NCBI RefSeq assembly: GCF_016598535.1 | Contig: NZ_CP066779.1 | Span: forward strand, 3,038,001-3,102,000 | Direction of reading: 5' to 3' | DNA: 64,000 bases | DNA from: Rhodococcus sp. P-2 | GTDB lineage: Bacteria > Actinomycetota > Actinomycetes > Mycobacteriales > Mycobacteriaceae | Shown: positions 49,855 through 57,875 of the stretch, piece after piece | Layout of the letters: each line of letters starts with the position of its first letter | Position numbering within the stretch: the first letter of the stretch is position 1 | The notes under the pieces: generated by a model | Seen by the model: only the letters and a program-made list of their open reading frames with translations | Databases searched by the model: none | Told to the model about the DNA's origin: nothing | Position numbers and translations under genes: made by a program

Positions 49855-51052
49855 TCAGACGCCTCGCCATGGGCTGACAGTGGAAGTTCGCGCCCTCGGC
49901 CGCGGTGAAGGGAACCACCGTCGTCGGTCCGCCGGATAGGGCGGCAAGCCGCTTGGATTGACCGGGCCAGAACTGCTCGCCTTCCGGATCGGTGATGAGC
50001 AGGGGAGTGGAGATCGAGCCGGCGACGTGTTCGAGGTGGTACTTCCGAACCTCGGCGAGAGTGTTGTAGTAGCCGTCGGCGAGGTACGGACGCGCTCGGA
50101 AGCGCCAGATCCGGGCGCTGTCCTTCGAGAATTTCATCCCCAGCCCTATCGCCATGTCGCGGTCGAAGGCCTCCGACTTCCCCTCGTCGAGCAGCTTCTG
50201 CATGTTCTTGGGGATATGGGCGAGCCACGACGCGGCCACGTCCACGACCCCCGGATCGGCGATCGCCGCCGCGATCCGATGCTCGAACGCCAACGACTGC
50301 GGCACCCAGTAACCGCCCTGACTGATCCCGTACATCGCCAGCTTCGACGCATCGACGTCCGGCCGGTCCACGAGATAGTCGACGACAGGCGTGATGACGG
50401 CTTCCCAGTCGTGACGGAACGGGATGTTGCGCTCGAAGAGCATCGACTGCTGGCCGGGACCGTCGAACATCAACACGTTGTAGCCCCGCTCGAGTGCCCC
50501 GGCACCGCCGCTGCCCCACAGCCCGCTGATCGGGCCGTCGCTACCGTTCACCATGATCAACGTCGGCCGTCGCACGTCGCCGGGTGGCCGGAAGAAGTAC
50601 CCGGGCAGGTAGGTGTCCTCGTAGGGAATTCGGACGCGTTCGACGGGTTGGGCGGTGGTGTCGACGAAGCGGTCCCACGCCTGTCGGTGACGTTTGAAGG
50701 TGGGGACCAGCACGGAGTCGTCACTGAGACCGTCGACGGCGTTGATCGCCACACCGAAGTACGACGCCGCCCTCAGGTACGCGTTGGACGCGCTTCGCGA
50801 ATGTCCGGCCTCGGCTGCCTCGTCGGCCTGCCCGAATACCCGTGTGCCGAGGTCGAACCAGGCCTCGTACCAGCCCTCGAGGTCCTTCTCGCCGACATGT
50901 GCGATGGCCGAGAGCACTTCGCCGGTGTCTGCCGCGCCGTAGGTGGCTTGTCCGAGGACGACTCGAAGCTCGAAGTCGAAGGATTCGTTTCGATAGAAAC
51001 CAGCGGTGAACGCCTGGTGTGGGTGGGCGAAGAACGACGACGCGAGAGACAT
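49808..51052 (-). CDS. Alpha/beta hydrolase (FrsA/DHPON-hydrolase-like)
   Basis: 414 aa from the ATG at 51052, which has AAGG at suitable spacing; an in-frame GTG two codons earlier sits directly on it. An N-terminal helical cap (residues 1-130, YEAWFDLGTRVFGQADEAAEAGHSRSASNAYLRAASYF) precedes a hydrolase core: LIMVNGSDGPISGLWG (oxyanion), YGISQGGYWVPQ (catalytic Ser), TDPEGEQFWPGQ (Asp) and GANFHCQPMARRL (His). The layout recalls 2,6-dihydroxypseudooxynicotine hydrolase and FrsA-type esterases that cleave C-C bonds or esters. Substrate unknown. Confidence 0.83.
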   Translation of the reverse strand: MSLASSFFAHPHQAFTAGFYRNESFDFELRVVLGQATYGAADTGEVLSAIAHVGEKDLEGWYEAWFDLGTRVFGQADEAAEAGHSRSASNAYLRAASYFGVAINAVDGLSDDSVLVPTFKRHRQAWDRFVDTTAQPVERVRIPYEDTYLPGYFFRPPGDVRRPTLIMVNGSDGPISGLWGSGGAGALERGYNVLMFDGPGQQSMLFERNIPFRHDWEAVITPVVDYLVDRPDVDASKLAMYGISQGGYWVPQSLAFEHRIAAAIADPGVVDVAASWLAHIPKNMQKLLDEGKSEAFDRDMAIGLGMKFSKDSARIWRFRARPYLADGYYNTLAEVRKYHLEHVAGSISTPLLITDPEGEQFWPGQSKRLAALSGGPTTVVPFTAAEGANFHCQPMARRLTDQRMFDWLDEQLDL

Positions 51053-51132
51053 GGGCACACCTTCGCTAGTTCGGGGCAGCCATTTTCAGTTGTACTTCCA
51101 GGATCGCCCGAATCGCTTGCCGGAAAACCTTG

Positions 51133-51822
51133 TCAGCGTGGTGACGCTGTACCCCACGTGGACACCGGCTTCGACATCGCAAATGCCAGGGTGCACAACC
51201 ACAACGACATTCCCAACACCTGCGCACGTTGCGCGATACCCAGTCCGAGATTACCGCCGCCGGAGACTTCGATGCTGTTGGTCGTCAACATCCACACCGT
51301 CGCAAGGGAAGTCAGGATCAGAATGGTCAGACCCGTCGTCCGCAAAGAAGGGTGCTCGCGATACCTGAACGCTCCCACGGTGAATGCGATCATCGCGGTG
51401 AAGATCGCGAAGACCGCCACGCTGCTCGTCAACGCGTGAACATGGTGGAGTTGCGGAAGCAGACCGTCGGGTGCGCTCGACGGGCAGCCCTCACCCGAGC
51501 ATTCGAGGGGGAACGACGCGTCGGCGATGGTCGCGATGCCGAACACCGCCAGCGCAATCCAGCCGGTGACGTAGAGCCTCCGCCGGGGCGTGATCAGCAG
51601 GCCCAGCGCTCCGGAGATCAACATCAAGATCGCGGACAGTACGTCGGCATTGCCGAAGACATCGCGGTATTTCTGGTTCTCGGCATCGAGTTCGCTGAGG
51701 AACGATGTCACCGGATCGAGGCCGGTGTCCAGGAAGAATTCGAGAATCCACGACGAGTAGACGATTCCGCCCAGAGCCAGCGCAGCCACCAAACCCCACC
51801 GCGCAACGTTGCGTTCCTTCAC
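51133..51822 (-). CDS. DUF998 membrane protein
   Basis: 229 aa, six predicted TM helices with the DUF998 pattern: SSWILEFFLDTGLDPVTSFLSELDAENQKYRDVFGNADVLSAILMLISGALGLL, then an extracytoplasmic ASFPLECSGEGCPSSAPDG with two Cys, and HHVHALTSSVAVFAIF. The family is of unknown function, sometimes near lipid or envelope genes. GTG start at 51822, 10 bp from the vsr stop, so it may be read with the restriction-modification genes. Confidence 0.82.
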   Translation of the reverse strand: MKERNVARWGLVAALALGGIVYSSWILEFFLDTGLDPVTSFLSELDAENQKYRDVFGNADVLSAILMLISGALGLLITPRRRLYVTGWIALAVFGIATIADASFPLECSGEGCPSSAPDGLLPQLHHVHALTSSVAVFAIFTAMIAFTVGAFRYREHPSLRTTGLTILILTSLATVWMLTTNSIEVSGGGNLGLGIAQRAQVLGMSLWLCTLAFAMSKPVSTWGTASPR

Positions 51823-51832
51823 GAAATCGAGC

Positions 51833-52237
51833 TTACGGACCGAGCAGGGCTTTCTGGACGCGTTCGGCTGCTACCAGCGGATCTTCGTGCTCCCAGATGC
51901 GGATGACGGTCCAACCCTGCTCTGCCAGACGTGCATCGGTGTCGCGGTCTCGAACCACGTTGGCGGCCAACTTGTCCGTCCACCACTGCGCGTTGTTCTT
52001 GGGAAACGTCGCATGCTGCGGGCAACTGTGCCAGAAGCATCCGTCCACGAACACCGCGACTTTGCGGCGCGGAAACACCAGATCAGCACGTCGGCGAACA
52101 CCTTTGACAGGCGCTCGGTCCACGAAGTACCGGAGTCCGCGCCGATGAAGCTCGCGTCGAAGTGCGATCTCGGGTTTGGTGTCGCGCCGACGCTGAGCGC
52201 TCATCCGAGCGCTGGTGGCAGGATCCGTCGCAGGCAC
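51833..52237 (-). CDS. vsr: Very short patch repair endonuclease (Vsr)
   Basis: 134 aa from a GTG at 52237 with GAGGG upstream; a longer TTG-started frame to 52297 would overlap the nuclease gene. Vsr signatures: SAQRRRDTKPEIALRRELHRRGLRYFVD, RRRADLVFPRRKVAVFVDGCFWHSCPQH (metal/catalytic Asp and the FWH zinc-site region), NVVRDRDTDARLAEQGWTVIRIWEHE. Vsr nicks at T-G mismatches arising when 5-methylcytosine deaminates, so it normally accompanies C5 methylases, as here. Confidence 0.92.
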   Translation of the reverse strand: MPATDPATSARMSAQRRRDTKPEIALRRELHRRGLRYFVDRAPVKGVRRRADLVFPRRKVAVFVDGCFWHSCPQHATFPKNNAQWWTDKLAANVVRDRDTDARLAEQGWTVIRIWEHEDPLVAAERVQKALLGP

Positions 52238-52247
52238 CGTGGTTCCC

Positions 52248-53108
52248 TCAGCCGTCGGAATCGTCGCTGTCTTCGGGATCGGACCAGGTGGGCGCAAACC
52301 TGTTGCGACGCTCTACTTCACCGTGCACGACGGTCACGAAGTCGGTGAACGAGAGCGTCTGACTCTCGGTGGGGCGTCCGTTGCGCGGCGGCGGTTCGTC
52401 GACGTCGAAGAACCGGACTGCGCCATCGGGTTCGTAGAGTCCGATGTAGACCTTTTCGAAGAGGTCGTAGCGGGTGTCCTCGGCGCCGAGATCCACCCAG
52501 GCTTTTCCTGGAACGCCGACCACCGCGCGCTCGCCCCGGCCCGAACGCTTCGAGAGCGTCGTGACGTGGTGTGCAAAAGAGGATTTGCCGGTGTCGCTGG
52601 TCTTGGTCGGGTCGCCGTCGTCGCATGTGGCATACGGCTCGAACATGACGGCGACCAACACGCTGTACGGCTGACGCTGATGCAGAACCATTGCCTCGCC
52701 ACGCAATTCGTGGTCGTTGCGGACGATGTTCTTGGTCCAGCGTCCCAGCTTGCCGCTGCGGGGACTGTAGTCCTGGAAGTTGTACGTCTTGATGGAAACG
52801 CAGAGGATCAGGCCGAGAGTGGGGTCGAGTGCCTTGACGTCCAGGCGCTTTCGGCCCTTGGCGACATCAACGGTTGCCTCCTGGCCTTCGTCGGACGCTG
52901 TCGGGGTGATGTTGGGATAGAGCGGACGCAGAGCGTCGGCCACCGTCTGTGCCAGTTGATTGGACAGTCGCTGGGCGTAGTTCTTCTTCTCGCCGCGATC
53001 GGCGTCGGCCGGGGGCTTGTCGCCCGCGAGTTGCAGTGCGCTCCACAGAGGTTCGTGTTCCGGCTCGGAAAACAGTGTTTCAGGTTCGGGGAACAGCGAT
53101 TCCGTCAT
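52248..53108 (-). CDS. Putative type II restriction endonuclease
   Basis: 286 aa between methylase and vsr; the ATG overlaps the methylase stop by 4 bp. I do not recognise a named subtype. A nuclease-like strand pair LDVKALDPTLGLILCVSIKTYNFQDYSPRSG resembles a D...(D/E/S)xK core (D90, SIK 108-110 by rough count), preceded by EGQEATVDVAKGRKR. NDHELRGEAMVLHQRQPYSVLVAVMFEP and RSGRGERAVVGVPGKAWVDLG are conserved-looking blocks. The position argues for the cognate restriction enzyme. The catalytic assignment is tentative. Confidence 0.65.
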   Translation of the reverse strand: MTESLFPEPETLFSEPEHEPLWSALQLAGDKPPADADRGEKKNYAQRLSNQLAQTVADALRPLYPNITPTASDEGQEATVDVAKGRKRLDVKALDPTLGLILCVSIKTYNFQDYSPRSGKLGRWTKNIVRNDHELRGEAMVLHQRQPYSVLVAVMFEPYATCDDGDPTKTSDTGKSSFAHHVTTLSKRSGRGERAVVGVPGKAWVDLGAEDTRYDLFEKVYIGLYEPDGAVRFFDVDEPPPRNGRPTESQTLSFTDFVTVVHGEVERRNRFAPTWSDPEDSDDSDG

Positions 53109-54268
53109 GCTGCGGCCTCGGGGTAGCCACCCATCCGCTCGAGGTGGCTTTCGACGTCCTCGATGAAACCGGGGATGAACCGAAGATTGCCCATGCGTGC
53201 GCGCTTGAGGAAACCGGCCGTGGCCCGCGCAGACAGCAACCGCGTGTCTTCGAGGAAACCGCTCAGGTCCTCGTAGTCGTACTGGACCGGCCAGGTCGAA
53301 GTATGGACGCGGAAGGCCTGGCGGTTACGACCCCAAGCCGCGCTCGGCCATGCGTCGCCTGGTTCGAGCGGAGTCTCGCCGGCGGCGTCGTATGCGATGG
53401 GATCGTTCAACCGGCCACCGACCCACGACGCCATCCGCACGCTCACGGCATTGCCGACGAGCTTCCATCGGTGGCTGTGGCGAAGGCCGGGAACCTCGAC
53501 GGACGGCAGCGTCCAGTCCGGATCGAAACCCTGCAGGCGCTCGGCGTCGACGAGACCGGGAGTGACGATCTCTCCGGACGGCAACCGGACCGCCGGTTGG
53601 CTGGGGATGCCGACGGACGATCCGCCCTTGAGCGTCGGCACGGCGTTGACGGCCCATCCGAGTCCACGAGTGCCTTCGGTCCAGTAGAAGCCGCAGGGGT
53701 AGTCCGCGGGATCGCCGCCCAAGCGCTCGCCGGCGTCCTGGCCGAACAGGATTTCGCGAGGATCGTCCGTGCGCGAGGCGAGCATGATGACGCGCTGGCG
53801 ACGCTGGGGGAGTCCGAAGGCACGGGCGTCGACCACCCGGTATGCCCAGGTGTATCCGAGGTCTTCGAGGGCGTCGGTGATGTGCCGCATGGCAGCGCCC
53901 TTGCCGAGTTGCAGCATGAACGGAACGTTCTCGATCAAGAGCCAGCGCGGGCCCTTCTTGCGCTTGACCAGACGGAACACCTCGTCCACGAGGCCTGAGC
54001 GCGCGCCGGTGATGCCTGCCGTCTTGCCGGCTTGAGAGAGGTCCTGGCAGGGGAAACCGGCGGCCACCAATTCGATGTCACTGGGCAGCGCGCGCAGTTT
54101 GGTGACGTCACCGTGCAGCGGCACGTCGGCGAATCGCGAACGGAGAACTGCCTGGGCGCCCGGATCGATTTCACACAGCAGTTCGGTGTTCCACCCGTGT
54201 TCCGATAGCCCCAACTCGAGCCCACCGATACCGGCAAACAAACCCACCATGCTCCGCGACGACGTCAC
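53105..54268 (-). CDS. DNA (cytosine-5-)-methyltransferase
   Basis: 387 aa from the GTG at 54268, which has GGAAGGG upstream; a longer frame to 54397 adds unrelated residues. C5-methylase motifs in order: I GLFAGIGGLELGL, IV GFPCQDLSQAG with the catalytic Cys, VI LLIENVP, VIII GLPQRRQRVIML, then a target-recognition region with FYWTEGTRGLGWAVNAVPTLKGG, and IX/X ERLQGFDPDWT..WKLVGNAVSVRMASW. It methylates a specific sequence to protect it from the adjacent nuclease. First gene of the leftward methylase-nuclease-vsr operon. Confidence 0.94.
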   Translation of the reverse strand: MTSSRSMVGLFAGIGGLELGLSEHGWNTELLCEIDPGAQAVLRSRFADVPLHGDVTKLRALPSDIELVAAGFPCQDLSQAGKTAGITGARSGLVDEVFRLVKRKKGPRWLLIENVPFMLQLGKGAAMRHITDALEDLGYTWAYRVVDARAFGLPQRRQRVIMLASRTDDPREILFGQDAGERLGGDPADYPCGFYWTEGTRGLGWAVNAVPTLKGGSSVGIPSQPAVRLPSGEIVTPGLVDAERLQGFDPDWTLPSVEVPGLRHSHRWKLVGNAVSVRMASWVGGRLNDPIAYDAAGETPLEPGDAWPSAAWGRNRQAFRVHTSTWPVQYDYEDLSGFLEDTRLLSARATAGFLKRARMGNLRFIPGFIEDVESHLERMGGYPEAAA

Positions 54269-54488
54269 AGCACCCTTCCTCACGAACCGACTTAGAAGCA
54301 CGGTACTCGAGAACTCCGACACCGTTTGCCAACTATTCGGTCCGCGGCGTGCTCCTTGCGGGAGAACCGTTGTGAAACGGCTAACACCGGACTCCACGGA
54401 AGCCGATCGAGTCCCGAAAAGGTCCCTGATCCGAGCAATAACCCGAACCAGCGGTGCTCCACGCCCGTCCGTCCATTACCGTGGTCGG

Positions 54489-55076
54489 GTGAGCATCCAA
54501 CCTTCCGGTGACGCGTCCTGGCCCGCGGTATTGACCTGGCAGGCCCACAACGCTCCTCGAATGGAGTCTGTTCGTGTGCAGCTGAACGGAAATCGCATCA
54601 AGGCTTCGGGCCGGATCATCGGTGGAGCCTGCAGCGAGCACCCGGCATTCAGCGCGTCATACGACCTGGTCACCGACGAGGCCGGCATCACCCGCCGGTT
54701 GTCCGTGCGGACTGCCCTGGCTGCCGGTGAGCGTCAGATGTCGATCAGCCGGGACGAAGAAGGCACCTGGATGGTCGAGAACGGCGCGAGTCATCAGCGC
54801 TCGGCGTTCGATGGCGCACTCGACGTCGACGTGATCCTCAGCCCGTTCTTCAACACGCTGCCCATCCGCCGCGTCGGGTTGCAGAACGACATCGAAGACG
54901 TCGAAGTTCCGGTCGTCTACGTCAACCTTCTCGACCTGCGCGTCGAGGGCGCAACCATCACGTACAGCAGCGGTACCGACGGAATCAGTGTGTTGTCCCC
55001 GGTCTCCAGTTCGACGCTGTCCGTCGACACCGAGGGCTTTGTCCTCGACTACCCCGGACTGGCCACCCGCATCTAG
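54489..55076 (+). CDS. Putative glycolipid-binding protein (DUF1089 type)
   Basis: 195 aa from a GTG at 54489. Antiparallel beta-barrel-like composition with the family blocks LTWQAHNAPRMESVRVQLNGNRIKASGRIIGG, FSASYDLVTDEAGITRRLSVRT, DEEGTWMVENGASHQRSAFDGALDVDVILSPFFNTLPIRR and VPVVYVNLLDLRVEGATITYSSGTDGI. The family is named glycolipid-binding from one structure; the role in this group is unproven. Convergent with tyrA, overlapping it by 4 bp. Frames reaching further upstream belong to the opposite methylase gene. Confidence 0.8.
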   Translation: MSIQPSGDASWPAVLTWQAHNAPRMESVRVQLNGNRIKASGRIIGGACSEHPAFSASYDLVTDEAGITRRLSVRTALAAGERQMSISRDEEGTWMVENGASHQRSAFDGALDVDVILSPFFNTLPIRRVGLQNDIEDVEVPVVYVNLLDLRVEGATITYSSGTDGISVLSPVSSSTLSVDTEGFVLDYPGLATRI

Positions 55077-56047
55077 GTTTCGAATCGGCGGATGACGCCG
55101 CCGCGTCGACCGGCGTCCCGCATCCGCTGGGGCCAGTCGGGTTCTCCGACCTGGATGTCTTCGATGTCCCAACGCTCGTGCGACTCGTACGCGCTACGCG
55201 CGGCGAACCCCGCGTCCACCAATCGGGCCGTCGAGCCGTTGTCCAGCAGATCGGTACGTGCACCCTGCAAAAGGTCGAGCGCTTCGTCCAGCGCGATCAG
55301 CAGGGCGTCGCGGTTGCCCTCGCACATCGCCCGCACCAGGCCGGGTGCGCTTCCGGCTACGCGAGTGCCGTCGCGAAATGATCCGGCAGCCAGCCCGAGT
55401 GCCAGTTCGCCGCCGGCAGCTCCCGTGATCGCGAGTGTTTCCGCCAGCAGGTGAGGCAGGTGCGAGATACGTGCGACTGCTCGATCGTGCTCGAGAGATT
55501 CGGCCGGCACGACCACCGAGCCGCAATCGAGCGCGAGGTCGGCGACCTGCGACCACACCTGCGCGTCGACGCCGTCGTCGGTGGCCACTACCCACACAGC
55601 GTCGACGAACAGATCGGCATCCCCGACCGCCCAACCCGAAGCAGACGTCCCGGTCATCGGATGACCGCCCACGAACTTGGCGCTCAGACCAGCCCGTTCG
55701 ACGGCGGCCTTCACCTCGCCCTTGACGCTGACGACATCGGTGATCGGGTTGTTCGGCGCGTGCGCGGCGATGGCCTCCAACGTGGCGTCGACGGCCGGCA
55801 TGGGCACGGCGATCACGATGACGGCACCGCTCTCGTTCGCCCTGCGCAGTGTGGCAACCAGGTCGGTGTCGGCGTCGAAACCGTCGGCTCGGGCCGCGTC
55901 GGCGGACTCGCTGGAACGGTTGTACCCCCACGCCTGACGGCCGGATCGGACGGCCGCTCGAAGGAGCGAACCGCCGATCAATCCGAGGCCGAGAACGCAG
56001 ACTGGTGGGGCGGAATCGATCGCAGACACGAGTTCAGGTTGGCACAT
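55073..56047 (-). CDS. tyrA: Prephenate dehydrogenase
   Basis: 324 aa. The NAD(P) motif VCVLGLGLIGGSLLRAAVRSGRQAWGYNRS, DVVSVKGEVKAA, the substrate His region VGGHPMTGTSASGW, and SHLPHLLAETLA match TyrA. It makes 4-hydroxyphenylpyruvate from prephenate for tyrosine synthesis, which the aminotransferase at 38.4-39.5 kb could finish. The start at ATG 56047 is the most likely; a GTG seven codons in is possible. A much longer open frame to 56800 overlaps the opposite gene and is not coding. Order tyrA-Rv3753c-tadA is as in M. tuberculosis. Confidence 0.92.
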   Translation of the reverse strand: MCQPELVSAIDSAPPVCVLGLGLIGGSLLRAAVRSGRQAWGYNRSSESADAARADGFDADTDLVATLRRANESGAVIVIAVPMPAVDATLEAIAAHAPNNPITDVVSVKGEVKAAVERAGLSAKFVGGHPMTGTSASGWAVGDADLFVDAVWVVATDDGVDAQVWSQVADLALDCGSVVVPAESLEHDRAVARISHLPHLLAETLAITGAAGGELALGLAAGSFRDGTRVAGSAPGLVRAMCEGNRDALLIALDEALDLLQGARTDLLDNGSTARLVDAGFAARSAYESHERWDIEDIQVGEPDWPQRMRDAGRRGGVIRRFET

Positions 56048-56095
56048 CGATGCTCGGACTTCACTCACTGGCACCAGGCGGGCTACCGTTGCGCC

Positions 56096-56635
56096 ATGGG
56101 TGCACAGCGCGCGGGTAACAAGAGCGCCTCTTCGAACCAGTCGGAGGAGCTTGAAGGCTTCGGTGTCGCGGTGGTCCGTGAAGAGGGGCGTTGGACGGTC
56201 AAGGCACTGACGCCCGACGCGTTGACCTCGCTCTCGGCCGCCGAAACGCAGCTGCGTGAGCTGCGAAGTTCGGGTGCCGTGTTCGGCCTTCTCGACGTCG
56301 ACGACGAGTTCTTCATCGTGCTTCGTCCGGCGCCGTCGGGCACGCAGTTGCTGATTTCCGACGCCACCGCCGCCATCGACTACGACATCGCCGCAGACGT
56401 CCTCGACGCCTTGCACATCGAGATCCCCGACATCGACCCGGACGACCTCGACGATGTCGAACCCTGGGAAGAGGGCGATCTGTCCGTGCTGGCCGATCTG
56501 GGCCTGCCGGAACCCGTGCTCGCTGTCATCGCGGCCGAGACCGATCTCTATCCGGACGAGCAGTTGGGGATGATCGCGCAGCGACTCGGGTTCGCCTCCG
56601 AGTTCGGCGCAGCGCTCGACAAGCTCCCGCGCTAG
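56096..56635 (+). CDS. tRNA adenosine deaminase-associated protein (Rv3753c type)
   Basis: 179 aa, very acidic in the middle (IEIPDIDPDDLDDVEPWEEGDLSVLADLGL). N-terminal part: ELEGFGVAVVREEGRWTVKALTPDALTSLSAAETQLRELRSSGAVFGLLDVDDEFFIVLRPAP. A helical C-terminus follows (LPEPVLAVIAAETDLYPDEQLGMIAQRLGFASEF). It occurs next to tadA across actinobacteria, and here its TAG stop is directly followed by the tadA ATG. The biochemical role is unknown; a partner of TadA is inferred from linkage. Confidence 0.85.
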   Translation: MGAQRAGNKSASSNQSEELEGFGVAVVREEGRWTVKALTPDALTSLSAAETQLRELRSSGAVFGLLDVDDEFFIVLRPAPSGTQLLISDATAAIDYDIAADVLDALHIEIPDIDPDDLDDVEPWEEGDLSVLADLGLPEPVLAVIAAETDLYPDEQLGMIAQRLGFASEFGAALDKLPR

Positions 56636-57097
56636 ATGACTCTCGCTGACGATCAGCGCATGATCCGTGCGGCCATCGTGGCCGCACGCTCCGCCTCCGA
56701 CGCGGACGTTCCGGTCGGTGCCGTGCTGTTCGACGCGGACGGCGTCGAAGTGGCTCGTGCCGCGAACGCCCGGGAAGCGTCGTCCGATCCGACCGCGCAC
56801 GCCGAAATCCTCGCGTTGCGTGCTGCCGCGAAAATCTACGGCGACGGCTGGCGTCTGGAAGGCGCGACGCTGGCCGTGACCCTCGAGCCATGCACGATGT
56901 GTGCGGGCGCTCTGGTCCTCGCCCGGGTTTCGCGGGTCGTTTTCGGGGCGTGGGAGCCGAAAACCGGAGCCGTCGGATCATTATGGGACGTAGTTCGAGA
57001 TAAAAGATTGACCTATCGGCCGCAGGTGCGCGGCGGGGTCCTGGAGGACGAATGCGCTGGGCTTTTGGAAGATTTCTTCCGCGAGCAGCGAGCCTGA
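56636..57097 (+). CDS. tadA: tRNA-specific adenosine deaminase
   Basis: 153 aa zinc deaminase making inosine at the wobble position of tRNA-Arg(ACG), whose gene is at 40509. Zinc and catalytic motifs: HAEILALRAA with HAE and TLEPCTMCAGAL with PCxxC. VFGAWEPKTGAVGSLWDVVRD is also typical. Start ATG immediately after the upstream stop. Confidence 0.95.
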   Translation: MTLADDQRMIRAAIVAARSASDADVPVGAVLFDADGVEVARAANAREASSDPTAHAEILALRAAAKIYGDGWRLEGATLAVTLEPCTMCAGALVLARVSRVVFGAWEPKTGAVGSLWDVVRDKRLTYRPQVRGGVLEDECAGLLEDFFREQRA

Positions 57098-57235
57098 AAT
57101 CGGTATTCCCCAGCGAGAGTGATCGCACACTCGGGTAGCCGGATCCGGCAATCGAGGGCATGGTGGAGGCAGATGCCGTCAGGGCATCGGCGGATCGTCG
57201 GAAGGCGATTCGTTCGCGTTCACAGAGGAGTACTC

Positions 57236-57427
57236 ATGGGAATCGCAGACAAGGCTCAGAACAAGGCCGAAGACCTCGGGGGCAAGGCCAAGGAAGCTGC
57301 TGGCAGCGCTACCGGTGACCGGGACCTCGAAAACGAAGGCAAAGGCGACCAGGTGAAATCGGCCGTCAAGGATGCAGGCGAGAAGGTCAAGGACGCCGCG
57401 TCCAGCATCAAGGACAAGCTCACGTAA
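57236..57427 (+). CDS. CsbD-family stress protein
   Basis: 63 aa, hydrophilic and helical: MGIADKAQNKAEDLGGKAKEAAGSATGDRDLENEGKGDQ.. with the KAEDLGGKAKEAAGxATGDxxLExEGK motif of CsbD. AGAGGAG precedes the ATG. CsbD proteins are small general-stress proteins of uncertain function, usually sigma-factor controlled; no promoter was identified. Confidence 0.88.
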   Translation: MGIADKAQNKAEDLGGKAKEAAGSATGDRDLENEGKGDQVKSAVKDAGEKVKDAASSIKDKLT

Positions 57428-57483
57428 TACCGCTCCACCTGGCGATTTCAGCCACGGGCACTCCATCCGGTAAAGTCACCAAC

Positions 57484-57574
57484 GGTGGCGTGTCCGAGCG
57501 GCCTAAGGAGCACGCCTCGAAAGCGTGTGACGGGTAACCCCCGTCCGAGGGTTCAAATCCCTCCGCCACCGCCA
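57484..57574 (+). tRNA. tRNA-Ser (anticodon CGA)
   Basis: Acceptor GGTGGCG/CGCCACC pairs fully. Anticodon stem CACGC/GCGTG with loop CTCGAAA, anticodon CGA, reading UCG. Long variable arm, GGTTCAAATCC and an encoded CCA. It marks the border between backbone genes and the P450 catabolic block. Confidence 0.97.
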
Positions 57575-57608
57575 AAGCTCCCCACCTGTTCACGCAGGTG
57601 GGGAGCTT
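57575..57608 (+). terminator. Terminator after tRNA-Ser(CGA)
   Basis: AAGCTCCCCACCTG pairs perfectly with CAGGTGGGGAGCTT around TTCACG and is followed by a TTTTTT run. Confidence 0.92.
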
Positions 57609-57672
57609 TTTTGTGCCTGGACCTGGACTGGATCAAGAAACAATTGAGCAGAAATCTGCCATTCGGACGAAA

Positions 57673-57706
57673 GTGGCCCCCGGCCTCGGCGGAGGTCGGG
57701 GGCCAC
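57673..57706. repeat. Long GC-rich hairpin between tRNA-Ser and the acyl-CoA ligase
   Basis: GTGGCCCCCGGCCTC pairs with GAGGTCGGGGGCCAC (one G-T pair) around GGCG. There is no T-run directly after it on either strand. It may be a terminator of the leftward catabolic operon or a structural leftover. The rest of 57609-57875 shows no gene. Confidence 0.6.
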
Positions 57707-57875
57707 AACTGAGTCTTACAGGGGAGTGGTCGCCCCAGTCGCGGTGTAAAACCCGTTCATCGACCAACCCACTCGCTCCACGATTGGATCGTTGTCGTTC
57801 TCCTGGGACCTGTTTCTGATGGGCGACCGACTTGTCCCTGCGTGATGTTTGCGATCACCAGTAAGAATTCACGTA

